Assembly: GCF_902150065.1 (NCBI RefSeq)
Contig: NC_043986.1
Span: forward strand, 30,976,284 to 31,040,283
DNA: 64,000 nucleotides
Reading direction: 5' to 3'
Source: Myripristis murdjan
Taxonomy: Eukaryota > Chordata > Actinopteri > Holocentriformes > Holocentridae
The number at the start of each line of letters is the position of its first letter. Within the stretch, counting starts at the first letter, position 1. Position numbers and translations under genes: made by a program. Positions 1 to 10,970 of the stretch are shown here, piece by piece. Under the pieces are notes generated by a model, which saw only the letters and a program-made list of their open reading frames with translations, had not been told where the DNA came from and made no database searches.

Positions 1-813
1 GCAGAGCCAGGGGGTTATGGTCCTGCAAGAGCGGGCTCGGTGGTTGAACCTCACTACCTTGTCGACTAAGGAGAAGGAAGACCTCCTCGACACTCCCATA
101 ACACCCCAGGGCCTCTTTGGGACGGCAGTTATGTCTATGCAGAAGAGGTGTGAGGGGAAAAAGACGGAAGACGAGGCGCTGAAGTTGTGCCTGCCACAGA
201 AGGCTCCAACGGCTCCCCCTCCGGCTCAACGCCAATCTTTTGCTCAGGCGGCAGCACAACCCCCACCCTCGTTCAAAGCTCAAGCAGCATCCCAGCCTCC
301 TCCGAGAGCATCTGCTACGAAGGGCCCGTGGTTAAGGAAGCCTTCTCCCTAGGAGGCAACTCGGCCTTACCAACCACCCCCCGCCTCCACACACGGGGAG
401 GGTGAAGAAGCAGTCAGCCTAACAGCCTCCCTGGACAAGGTGAGCACAATGGCACTGCTCCCCACTCTGGCTCCGCTCACCCCAACGTTCCCGTTAACGA
501 GCAGGTTCACAGAGCTCGGTTCTGTTCGGCGCATGGACGGCGAGATGTTCGACCTGCCCCAGCACCCCGTGGAGAGAAGCAGAGACAGTGTTGAGCAGAC
601 GGATTGCCCCAGCGGCACCGTGGAATGTCTCATAAGCACTTCTCATTGTTACACAAAAACAATAAAGTTCTCACAGATGTTGCATCCAGGCAGTTTGCCA
701 AGGGCACAGCTAAACCCAATGAAAAACAAAATGTTGAAAAACAATTTGGTTTCTTATTTCCCAGAGGGAGTAACACTTCTCTCGGGAATAAACCACGTGC
801 ATCGTGTAAACGT
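1..813 (+). mobile_element. DIRS-like retroelement remnant, gag-proximal part
   Basis: Positions 17-352 encode a gag-type stretch with the RWLNL...EKEDLLDTP...GLFG...LCLP pattern and a Pro/Ala/Gln-rich tail. I know this pattern from fish DIRS elements (tyrosine-recombinase retrotransposons). The following sequence to about 813 appears to belong to the same element but I recognise no domain in it. The remnant enters from outside the window and stops abruptly at 813/814, where a different element starts; related DIRS sequence resumes at 8861. It is a broken, old copy with several breaks. The family call comes from remembered sequence patterns, not a search. Confidence 0.6.
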
Positions 814-905
814 CACTAGGCCGTGGGCCGAGGGCTGGAATTGTGAATTTCATATTTCCCCACTCCCCGCCCTACACCATTTTTTCACATTAGACTGTTA
901 AAATT
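814..905 (+). repeat. Left imperfect terminal inverted repeat
   Basis: This is the left end of the 814-8860 unit. Blocks shared with the complement of the right end are CACTAG at 814, CC-TGGGC-GAG at 821-832 and AATTT--TATTTCCCCA at 846-862; a weaker CAAATGTTT match lies past this stretch, at about 922-933. Spacing between blocks differs by about 10 bases between the two ends, as expected for diverged arms. Confidence 0.55.
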
Positions 906-3900
906 CTTACAAGTACTGTAAACAAATGTTTACACTTTGACTCATGGACATTAATGAACGGGAACAATTTTAAGCAGGCAAATGTACCGGGCTACTAACA
1001 GGGTCTCCTTGACAACCAGGAAGTTTACAATCTACAAGGCTGAAATGCCAGCTCTTAAATGACTTAAAATAAGCATAATATATATGTTTTCCCCACAAAC
1101 TTGCTAAAGGTATAATATAGGCTACTAAATAATTAATTCCTAACATTGTAGGGCTACTTTTGTGTTGCCGATTATTACCGAAAATTCACGCTATTTCCTT
1201 CAAGGGTTGGTAACGCTGACATGCATTCTTGTCTTTTCACTCCAACAGCACAGTTGTTACATGGGTACGTTTATCACATGAAAGTGTCTTTTACCTACAA
1301 TGTCAAGTGATTGTTCAAATAAAATGTACGTTGGCATTCATACTGTTTGTGTCTCATCTATACGCTACACCACATTAAAGTTAGAAGTATGCATGCATAA
1401 GCGATGTATTTTATTGCTTAGCATAGAATAATTGTATGTCTCTAAATCACGATGAATTGATTACCTTGGACCCTGATGTAAACAAGTTGCATGACTTATC
1501 TCAAGTGTATCCTTTTGATAGTCAATTGTATGGAACATGTACTGTATTATTAACTGTTTTTCATCACAAGCTAGTAAAACTATCATTCAATCAATCAATA
1601 TATCAATCATTGCACCACTAGAGGCCAGTATGCTGGCCTTATCCTCTGGTCATCTTCTTCTTGTCACCTGTGCATCCTGCAAAAAAATAAACATCGGAAG
1701 TGACCCAGCTCACATACGTATGCAAGCAGTGCGTGGAGAGGTGGAGTGCTGTATGCATGTGGCATCTGATGCAAAAACCTCATTAATAAAATTTTCAAGT
1801 AAAAGTTGGGAAAAATTTGTGCTATGTGCTAAGCAATGGGTGACCCTTAACACTGCATAAAGTGTCATTGCAGAAAAAGCTATTTTAACTTTTAACATAA
1901 ATGAAGACCAAGATGTCCCTGGTATGCCTAGCAATGTGGGATACCGCATACAATGCTACATGCGCTTCACAAATAAGGATACCATTGAAAGGGCACATAG
2001 GAGGAAAGAAGAAGCAGCCAAAGAAGATGAAGGTTTGTATAAAATACATGAAATATTTTTAAGTTTCATGCATATAGTTAACACCATATCAAGATTGTTA
2101 CTAAAAAGCTGGACATAACCAGGGTCAAAATGCATCATTTTCAACAGTGCAAAGCATATTAGCAAGTATTTATGATGAAATAAAACTTTTTAGAGTGCTA
2201 TATTCAAAGAATATTATCACATGGTATCACACCACAGACTGTAAATAGGATGATGGAACACATGAAGCAATGGGTTAACCTCTTCAGTGCAATCACAGAA
2301 AAAGCAATTGCAACATTTAATATAAATAAAACTGCAGACCAAGAGCTTGGTCATATATCAGTGAAGCCATGTAAAATGGGAAATGAACCAGGAGGGGAAT
2401 GCCACCCTCTGGAAAAAAGACTATATGGTACTCTCCAGCTCACTAATGTCAGCTCCTTTGACACAATCCACTTCTCTTCATCCACCATTATAACTTCCCA
2501 GATCCATATGTCACCGCCTGCTCCTCTCAGCTTACACTCCAGAGCCTGAAACACACAGACATCTATAGTCACTAAAGAATAATCATAACTAATTAGTTTT
2601 ATAGCATATTAATCTCAGATGTTCTGTTCAAATATTCATTAGAGGGCTCAGTAGATTTATTTAAGTCAATACTGTGTTAGAATAAAAACACCTTGAAATT
2701 ACCTTTCTTACTGTATCAATGCATTCTTTGTTAATGACATGTCCCACTATTACCATGTTTAGAAGAACCACCGCCAGACGATGTCAGCGTCGTCACGGCA
2801 TCCAATGTTCGTATTCTGCGCTCTTCATCAGATGACCCTGGACTCCCAAGAAGACCTTCACACCTCCTGCCAGTTGGATGCCTGATCAGCAAAAACAGCG
2901 AATCACAAACAGTCTCACCAGAAAAAGGACCATGGAAAAACTATCTCGGTGTGAAACACTAACTGCAGGTACAACCTGCTGAAATTTTTCTTTCAACTCC
3001 ATATCATGTACACAGTACACAGTATATATCTGCTGCAATGCTCATGCACCTTAAGACACATTCAGATACACAGACTGGATAGATAACATGTGTAAATATG
3101 TTGTCATCATTTTGTTGATCTTTCTCTCCTCCCTGTTGTGACACTTAAGTTGATTCTGATTCTTATTCAGGTAAATTACTTCTTGCTGTAGAGAAAAAGA
3201 GGGATGAACGTCTGCTAATTCAGATACGTGGAAGAGATCTAGTCACTGCAGAAGCCATGTATCCCCGGAGCTGCTACAAACGGTATACAAGATGCCTTTT
3301 TAATCCAAAAGGAGTTGATGAAGAGGAAAATCTAGAAATGAATCCCTACCAGGCAGGCTACACAGAGTTCTGCAAGACAGTGGTTGAAGAGAGGTTGCTG
3401 AGAAACTGTGAAGTTTTAAGGCTGTCACATCTAAATGACCTTTTCAAGAACATTGTTAGAGATAAGGAAGGACTGGACATTTCCTCTTACAAGACATCTT
3501 CTTTGACAGCTAGACTTCAAAAATCACACGCTTTTCTTAAGTTTCTCAAATTGGCAACAACTAAGTTTGTGTATGTTGAGGACTTAACCGCTGATGAAGT
3601 TAGACTGCCATCAGACGAGGACGACAGGGAAGACAGTACTGAAGAATGCCATCTTGGGCATCAACATAGAGGAAACCCTGCAATAACAGGTTTGTTTATT
3701 ATATGCATCTTATGTTATTTTCATTATAGTTATCACACATTATTGCAGACATTTCCACAACTTAATTTCACTTGTTGTACCTCTATTAATAGTGACAATA
3801 ATCCCTCTTGATTCTTCACAGACACCAGACAGCTGTATCATGCAGCCCTGTCACTTAAGGCGATCATAGAGGCCAAGTGTAGAATCACTCCTAAACTGCC

Positions 3901-6149
3901 ATGGCCACCCACAGCACAAGACCTAACGATGGACTCTGCCACAAATGTGATGCCAAATGAGTTGTACAATTTCATTGCTTGGACAGCAGGTATGACTAAG
4001 GAATTTACTACTGATGGTTTACGTGTCAATGTTAGTGCGGAGGACAGTCAGAAAATTGTGTCAACTTGCCAGGATGTCATGAACCTCACGATGAGAGGAC
4101 GTTGGTTCATCCCAAGCATTCCACCTTGGCCATGGCTATACGCCATATGACCGGATCAGCACAGCTAATAGGAATGCTCAGTGGTCTTGGCCACTGTTCG
4201 TCACACTCACAAGTTCTAGAACGTGACACAGCTCTAGCAGAGCTCCAATTGCTTCGAGGTGATACATACATCCCTCAAAACATTACAGCGCAAGTTCCGG
4301 CAACACTTGTTTGGAACAACAATGACTTGGGTGTGGAAACACTATTTGGGAAGGGAACCACACACAACATGAATGGCATCATAATTCAAAGGCCCATTAC
4401 CTGTGACGGTATCTCTGCAGAGAACACGGGAGCGGTCTCTCTAGCCACCTCCTGCCCACATTGACACATACATAAGACAGAAAAGGACTGGTCCTAAACC
4501 GTTTGGATCCAACATTGAACTTGGACATATATTCACACGTAGGACACTGCACAAAGACATGATAGTGCTTACTTTCTCATGAAGGTTCCAGAAGTCCACG
4601 TCAAGGCTCTATCTGGGGGGACTGGCCATAACACTCTGCCACATAGAGGTGTGATTCCGCCGCAGTCTAGCATCGTCTATCTGCCAGTCATTGATGCCAG
4701 TCCAACAGATCTAGACACAGTACACACCATCCTCACTTGTTCCATAGAAATTGCTGACAAACTCGCACTAAAAGAGATTTAGGAATGGATCAGGCTATAT
4801 ACGCTAAAGCTCAAGAAATCCGTTGGATGAACACTACATTCATGGAGCGACTCGTTCTGAGAATGGGGGAGTTTCATACAGCAATGGTATACCTGTCCTG
4901 TATTGGGAAGCGCTTCAGGGATGCAGGATTTCAAGATGTGATCATTGAAGCTGAAGTTGTGGCGGCAGGGTCTCTAGAAGGGGTATTAAGTGGACATCAT
5001 TACAACAGAAGCATACGTACCCACAAGTTAATGTGTGCAGCACTTCAGAGACTACGATGGCAGGCATATCTTGACAGCCTTTCAGCAGAGGACCATGAAG
5101 CTGCTATGGAAATTGCCACTGATCTGCAGACAGCCTTCCCTGGTGAAGAGTTTGACAATCTCATAATGTCTGAGAAATTCCTCAAGATTAAGACAGGGTA
5201 TGAAAACTTCATCAAAGACAACCACAAACAAGACATTTCACTTTTGGAGCACATACATCAGTATGGTAGAGGACCTTCTCCTTTTCATTAGAGGTACACG
5301 AGAGGCAAATTGGAGTCTCCATCTCTCAAGTGTCCGTTCCATTTTGCCATGGTTCTTTGCCTATGATGGGATCAACTATGCCCGATACCTGTCTACATAC
5401 TGGATGGAGATGAGCTGTCTGGAAGACACTCATCCAGAAATATACCACCAGCTTCAATCAGGTGATTTTGTTGCTCAGAGACAACAAAAGCAACATAGCA
5501 TGTGACCAAGTTATTGAGCAGACAGCCAACCGTGACTCAAAAATGAAAGGTGGGCTAATGGGGTTTTCGCTCAACAAAGGGGCAGTCCACAGATGGACAC
5601 TCACTCACCATGAGCGAGCAGCCATCACAATGGAGTGCAGGGACATGGCTGGACATAACACAACAGGGCACAGAGCTGAACTGGATGACACGCGTACTGG
5701 ACGTGATGAGACGGATGTTAAAAGCATCATGTCGTATACAGCATATGATCAACCCTTTTGATCCTTCCATTGAGAGAGACGTATCACATCACATCAGGTC
5801 ATGTGGCATCAGATGTCATTTCTGCCGATGTGCTCAAGGCAAAAGAGAGTGGTGAGGAAGCCTTTTTAGCCTTTTGCGAAAAGAGGCTCAAGAGCTTCAA
5901 GGACACTGCCATCTCATCAGTAACCAAGACAAAGGCAGAGAGATCACTCTAAAAGCAGATTGTGATCTATTTGCCAGACTAATAGTAGTTGGAACTGTGT
6001 GAAAAATTGACCTGAGTGAGCTACTCGTACAGTTTGGGGCCTTTACCTGCATCATTGGCTCATTTTGATGGCTCCCTCATGAAAACAGATAAAGCAAAAC
6101 TGATGAGCTGTCTGGAAGCAGCAGTCAACCCACCAGCAACAGTTGAGAA

Positions 6150-7183
6150 AATTCCCGAGGGCTCAAAATGAGTATGGGATGCAATGGCTCTTGTGCAAGT
6201 CCTAAAACCTCAACCAACATTTGGGATGTTTGCAGACAGTGCTTTGAGGTCAATCGTTAGTACAGCAAAAACAAGCAAGTCAAAGGTAATCCATTTTATA
6301 CCAGACACGTACAGAAACATGAGCATCAAGAATGCAGAACAAGCTAGACGTGCTGTGAAGGGCGCCCTCGTTACTAAAATCTACTCTGACGACCAGAGTA
6401 CTCCAAAACAATGGGCTAAGTTCTTGACGTGGTGAAAATAAAGAAAATCTTCTGCAATTTTTTTTCTGTTTTTTTTTTTTTTGAGAGATGGAGCAAGTCT
6501 GGCAGGGATCTTATACAGGACCTCACTGTGATTGTTGGGCATGGAGGAGAGTGCCATGCTCTGCGAAAAGATCAAAGTACAGGTGATTTGGAGGTGTTTC
6601 CAATACCGGCACTGTTCACAATACAGGAAGAGGCGGACACTAGACTTATGCTACACTGTCAACATGCTGCCAGTTACAGTCAACATATTGTCATCATTAG
6701 TCCTGACACTGATGTGTTTGTGTTGGCCCTTGCATTTTACAGAGAGGTTGGGCGCTTACTGTACTTTCACACTGGGAGAGGAGTCAACACTCGTACAGTG
6801 GATGTCAAACAGGTCCACAACCACCTGGATAAAGACGTCTGTGATGCCTTGATTGGTCTCCACTGCTTCTCTGGCTGTGACACAGTGAGTTCCCTGTATG
6901 GAATAGGAAAGGTAAAGGCTGTCAAGACACTCCTGTCTAATCGTGAACAATACTGCACTACATTCAGACAGTTGGGCACAACTTTCAACATGACAAAAGA
7001 GCTGTATGAGGCAGTAGAAGCGTTCACCTGTGAGCTGTATGATTGCAAGGGTCTTAAAGATGTCAACACAGCAAGGTGGCAAATGTTTAAAAGAGGAAAG
7101 TGTCTGAAGAGAAGTCTTCGACCAAATAATGACTCCCTGTATTTGCATATTCAGCAAGCAAACAACCAGGCTGCTATATACAG
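6150..7183 (+). pseudogene. FEN1/XPG-like (PIN-fold) nuclease block of the decayed gene
   Basis: The block reads in the order typical of structure-specific 5' nucleases. VWDAMALVQ (about 6173) resembles the first acidic strand. HFIPDTYRNMSIKNAEQARR (about 6293-6352) resembles the substrate-loop strand with a trailing Arg. EEADTRLMLH (6627) resembles the XPG-I motif EAEA. SPDTDVFVLAL (6699) resembles the paired aspartates. GCDTVSSLYGIGKVKAVKTL (6873) resembles the acidic residue plus helix-hairpin-helix of FEN1/XPG. The poly-T-rich stretch at 6430-6490 interrupts the frame between the second and third motifs and may be a decayed intron. The fold assignment is inference from motif order; a profile comparison was not possible. 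Confidence 0.55.
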
Positions 7184-7443
7184 GTATCTGTTTATTCTAT
7201 CTTTTTATTGTCTTTGCTTCCCTTTGTCTCCCTTGCCCTCCACTCTCCACTTTGACAATTACACTACTAGACTATCTCTGTACTTTTAATCACTTATGTA
7301 TACAGTGTATTCATTTACTTTATTATTTTGGTGTTGGCATGTTGGCACTAGAAATGCGTGCATGCGCATGCACGCACGCATTTTCTGTTTAGACATGAAA
7401 ATAAAATAATTCATCCATTCATATTCATTATTCATTCATACAG

Positions 7444-7720
7444 GAGAAGTTTGCAAAGCCAGCCAGACATACCTCCGCCAATGCAGCACGGATGGACGAT
7501 TGAGGAAGAATCCTTTGCCATCAACTGGATGACACTTCCACCAGCACCAAAAAGTGTCTTGGAGCTAGTGCACTGCCAGTGCAAAGTAACACATTGTGTG
7601 CAGGGGAGATGCACATGTAGACAGAACGACCTACCATGCACAGACGTGTCAATGTGTGGAATGCTCCAATTATGCAGATGGACAAGAAACATAAGAATAT
7701 GTGAACATATGATTAGCATA
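7444..7720 (+). pseudogene. CXC (tesmin/TSO1-like) cysteine-cluster exon
   Basis: The acceptor at 7441-7443 joins in phase to the preceding exon ending at 7183 (AAIYR then RSLQSQPDIPPPMQHGW). The exon encodes ELVHCQCKVTHCVQGRCTC followed by RQNDLPCTDVSMCG. The C-x-C...C...C-x-C spacing is that of tesmin/TSO1 CXC clusters, which bind zinc and DNA in known proteins. It is the C-terminal module of the nuclease gene just upstream. The intron before it contains a 22-bp palindrome. Confidence 0.55.
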
Positions 7721-7876
7721 ATTCTGCATAAATGTAACTTTAAACATAACTTTAAACATAAAGTTATTCTGGTTCAATGTCATTTTGTCTGGTGGTATTA
7801 ATTCACTTAATAGTTAGCGTCTGCTAACCTAACCTGCTGTAGCTCATCTTCTTACCCATCTTCTTACTACAAACAG

Positions 7877-8108
7877 AAAACGCCGACATAATAGCGTCTA
7901 AACCATATACAAAACCTCACAAATGTGAGCATTGTCCACATTACACAGTTAAACAAGTACAGAATAAGGAATGCAGCCTAACGCAGACGACAGAAAATCT
8001 GAGTGAAAAACAGCCGATTCCCCGAACAAACTTAACTATACAAACCCAACTGGCCCAACAATCTACATTAACTGTTAACTTAAGCCTAAAACGTTTAAGA
8101 GAGAGTTA
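7877..8108 (+). other. Open frame after the CXC exon, possible last exon
   Basis: A frame without a start codon stays open for about 77 codons after an acceptor-like acaaacag at about 7870-7877, ending with TAG at 8106-8108. It includes KCEHCPHYTVKQ with two close cysteines. It could be a final exon of the decayed gene or chance. No family match is recognised. Confidence 0.2.
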
Positions 8109-8768
8109 GAACAAATAACCAACTGCAACTCAACATAAAACACCACAAACTTATGGTATATTTTGTAGCGCACTGCACAGCAACTGGATTGAATGACCAC
8201 TGATAGCCGATGTGGCCGTGGACGTTAGGAATCAATAAACTAATTAAACCATATATAGCAGAACCAATCATATTGATCAAGCTCTCTAAAGGGGTGCATA
8301 CTGATTGGTCAATATTTAATGGTATCATAACAATTTTCAGCTGTTATTTCGCTAAATTATGAGCTTCTGGTAAACTTTCCAGCATGTTGTCTGATGTCGT
8401 TCTAACATTTCACTAACGTTATAATGATAAACTATGGATGCTTAGTATTATATGTGTGCTATCATCAACACGGCTCATTCTCTAGTCTGCATTCATTGTT
8501 ATAAGAATATGTTAAACAATCATCACATTATCTTACCTTCGGTTTTCTTCTTGTTTACAACAGTGCCAGTCATAGGATTTCCGGTTTCCTCTGGTACGAG
8601 GAACGTGATCAGCCAACTGAATTTCACATTACAGTTAGGCGAGCTTTGATTGGTTAACGTTTTAGATTGGTTTTGTGAACTTCTTTCTACGTTATATTAA
8701 AAATGTCCAACTTTTGCGTTCAAAACATTTGATAGTGTGCTTTATAAACAACTAATCTACACAATACT

Positions 8769-8860
8769 GGCAAAATTAGCTAGTCCCTTGATGGGGAAAT
8801 ACCAAATTAAAAACTAAAGGAGATAGAGGGACTCAGCCCAAGGTCTACACGTCTCTAGTG
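8769..8860 (-). repeat. Right imperfect terminal inverted repeat
   Basis: Read on the minus strand from 8860, this begins CACTAG, then CCTTGGGCTGAG (complement of 8832-8843) and AATTTGGTATTTCCCCA (complement of 8792-8808). The order matches the left arm. Its outer side continues directly into DIRS-like sequence. Confidence 0.55.
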
Positions 8861-9479
8861 ACTGTGACGTCACGCACACACCCAGTAGCCAACAGGAAGT
8901 GCCGCACTCCTCTACCAAAAGAGGTCGCCCTTACTCCACGTATGACAGAGTCACAGCCTGTCAGCCCTATGTCAGTGAGAATAGAGAGCTGGTCAAAATG
9001 CACAGCATCAGAGTGGGTTTTAAAAACTCTAAGCAGGGGATACAGACTGCAGTTCGCTGCAAAGCTCCCGCAGTTCAGGGGTGTAGGCGAAGCCGCTCAT
9101 TTTCGAAACGGCATTCGGGTCATTTTAGATCTCAGAGATCTAAACGAGCACCTCAGGAAATACAAATTTCGGATGCTGACACATGCGCCTCTGCTGCATT
9201 TACTACGCGCGGGGCATTGGTTCACATCAATCGACCTCAAGGACGCTTACTTCCACATCCCAATATATCCGCCACACAGAAAGTATCTCAGATTTGCCTT
9301 TCAGGGGATCAGTTACAAAGGGGAGGGATCTCCATTAAGGAGATCTGTGCAGCGGCGAGTTGGGGTTCTCCGCACACCTTCACCAGGTTCTATAGGCTCG
9401 ATGTTACAGCCCCCCAATTAGCCCATTTGGTGCTTAATGTGGCTGCACCCGTAGAGGCTTAATTAGTTGTGGGAACAAT
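8861..9479 (+). mobile_element. DIRS-like remnant with RT and recombinase pieces
   Basis: About 8960-9320 encodes a reverse transcriptase fragment with WVLKTLSRGYRLQF and TSIDLKDAYFHIPI, typical of DIRS RT. It is followed at about 9330-9465 by the C-terminal part of a tyrosine recombinase (ICAAASWGSPHTFTRFYRLD). RT next to recombinase, rather than an integrase with LTRs, is the DIRS hallmark. The piece is internally deleted and broken and is probably old. It continues the remnant interrupted at 813. Confidence 0.65.
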
Positions 9480-9841
9480 TGGTCCCTTGGTAACATCTGC
9501 ACAGCAATCCAGGAGTCAGTATTTCCCAATGTGAGACACGAAACGAATGCTATGAAACAGAACTTTAGGTTACTTGCGTAATCCCGGTTCTCTGAGTAGC
9601 ATGAGTGAGTGTCTCACCAGACCACCCTCCTTGCTCATTTGTAGCGAGGAAGAGGTGATCGTTTTTTTTGAATGACCAACAGCGCAGTGGCAAGCCCAGT
9701 GGCTTTGTCCCTCCTGACACTGACACGTTTAGTCCCAGCCAATCCTGGCTGGCAGAGTGTTATATGAGCTTCTGATGAGGTCATGCCGAGGGCGTTCCCA
9801 ATGTGAGACACTCACTCATGCTACTCAGAGAACCGGGGTTA
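9480..9841 (+). repeat. DIRS terminal region with inverted repeat arms
   Basis: The arm at 9580-9617 is the near-perfect reverse complement of 9803-9841 (about 37 of 39 bases). A further outer arm at 9561-9580 pairs with 10586-10603, beyond an inserted element. The loop between the arms (9618-9802) has no open frame of note. Inverted terminal organisation next to a recombinase end fits DIRS. Confidence 0.6.
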
Positions 9842-10585
9842 GATAGATAGATAGATAGATAGATTTTTATTGTCATTGCACAATCATATACGTATAATAA
9901 TGCAACGAAATTAGGGCTCAGTCCTTTCGGTGCAGGGGAGAATAGAAAGCATCGTGCATCTTGCTAGTTGAATAGCCAAGTCCAGTAATAGATGGCTGCA
10001 GCCATGTCTCTGATATCAGAAAAAATGCAACAGTCACGGAAACACTTGTTGGATGTGCAAGCACAGTTCGTCATCCCGTGTTCGCCATGGACCTGGCGCT
10101 GGAAAAAGCTGGGAGGCGGCGGCCCAAAGGGCTGTCCTTTCAGCCGTGTCAACGCACCGGCCCTGCAGCCTCGGCGTCCTCCGGAATGTCCTGGCAGCGA
10201 CGAAAGTCCGGTGAAATTGGCATCCCGCAGCGCAATCCCAAGCTCAAAAGGTCCTGATAACTGTTGTTTCCTTTGCTTGTTTACGTTTCCTCCTGGACTT
10301 GTCACTGGGAAGAACTATCCACGGAGACCCCGGTGTTCTAACGGCATCCTCCGGAATGTCCTGGTAGCGATGAAAGTCCGGCGAAAATGGTACCTCGCAG
10401 CACAATCCCAAGCTCAAAAGGTGCTGACGACTGTACGCGTACATTGCCCAACATAAGGTGGTGTTTTAAGCTAAAAACACAACCGTTCACACATACAAAA
10501 ACATATAATACGGCACCGAGAGTGGAGAGCTGTAGCCGCTGCGTCAATGCGCGCCGCCATGGCAACCATAATTTTTCACAATTTA
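9842..10585 (-). mobile_element. 5'-truncated non-LTR retrotransposon fragment with GATA tail
   Basis: On the minus strand the fragment ends with CAATGACAATAAAAATC followed by (TATC)n, as in fish LINE 3' tails. It interrupts the DIRS inverted repeat: the sequence gggtta (to 9841) should run straight into cgcaag (10586), judged by the complementary arm at 9561-9590. A tta triplet at 9839-9841 and 10583-10585 is a possible short target duplication. The 3' region contains a direct duplication of about 180 bases (roughly 10185-10260 and 10345-10425). The clade is not identified. Confidence 0.55.
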
Positions 10586-10970
10586 CGCAAGTAACCTAAA
10601 GTTTCCAGACCCCTGGTGCCCCTGTGGGAGCTATCCGTGGTGCTGGATGCCCTCTCTCACCACCCTTTTGAGCCTATGGAGGTGGCGGGGATGAAGCTTC
10701 TTTCTCTGAAAACAGCACTGCTTTTAGCTTTAACTACAGCAAAGTGGGTGAGTGATCTTCAGGCTTTGTCCATCCGTCCGTCCTGCTTACAGTTTGCCCT
10801 GGGGCTCTCCAAGGTCTAAAGTGGTGGAATCAGCTTACAGATGCCCCAGTGTGGAGCTGGTGGCTTTTCACCCACCTCCGTTCTCCTCTGTGGAGGAGGA
10901 GAGGCTTAACACGTTATGCCCGCGCATCGATTTGTGTGCATGCATCAGAGGAAAGCGGATTTCAAAGGCT
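10586..10970 (+). mobile_element. DIRS-like remnant, tyrosine recombinase N-terminal part
   Basis: The first bases complete the DIRS inverted repeat. About 10616-10925 encodes recombinase sequence: LSLKTALLLALTT, DLQALSIRPSCLQFA and AFHPPPFSSVEEERL, matching the DIRS recombinase upstream of its catalytic part. Broken in a few places. It lies after the recombinase C-terminal piece at 9330-9465, so it is either a rearranged part of that copy or a second copy. Confidence 0.55.

Larger units (their letters stand above)
1740..7720 (+). pseudogene. Decayed multi-exon gene of a repeated nuclease-CXC family
   Basis: I recognise the protein as a large uncharacterised family present in many copies in fish and aquatic invertebrates. 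Matching blocks in order: SWEKFVLCAKQWV and GYRIQCYMRFTNKD (about 1790-1990); KLSRCETLTAG ending at 2968, joined across a GT-AG intron (2969-3170) to KLLLAVEKKRDERLL and the AEAMYPRSCYKRYT cysteine motif; intron 3690-3821; LSGLGHCSSHSQV and WNNNDLGVETLFGKGTTHN (4170-4360); DQAIYAKAQEIRW, RMGEFHTAMVYL and YNRSIRTHKLM (4788-5040); NYARYL (5380); NRDSKMKGG (5530); HERAAIT (5610); then the nuclease block and, after intron 7184-7443, a CXC exon. The frame shifts or stops at least six times (for example near 4100, 4780, 5290, 5500, 5950 and 6430), so this copy is dead. A target-gene or transposase role is not known. Confidence 0.7.
814..8860 (+). mobile_element. ~8-kb TIR-bounded element carrying a nuclease-CXC gene, inserted in DIRS
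   Basis: The unit starts CACTAG (814-819) and ends CTAGTG (8855-8860). Inside these termini both ends share further inverted blocks in the same order: ccgtgggccgag (821-832) against the complement of 8832-8843 (10 of 12 match), aatttcatatttcccca (846-862) against the complement of 8792-8808 (15 of 17), then CAAATGTTT further in. DIRS-type sequence lies on both outer sides. The interior holds one multi-exon plus-strand gene. The CACTA-like ends suggest the CMC/EnSpm group, but no DDE transposase was recognised, so the superfamily is open. I see no clean target duplication: acgtcac (810-816 and 8867-8873) is a weak candidate. Confidence 0.6.
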
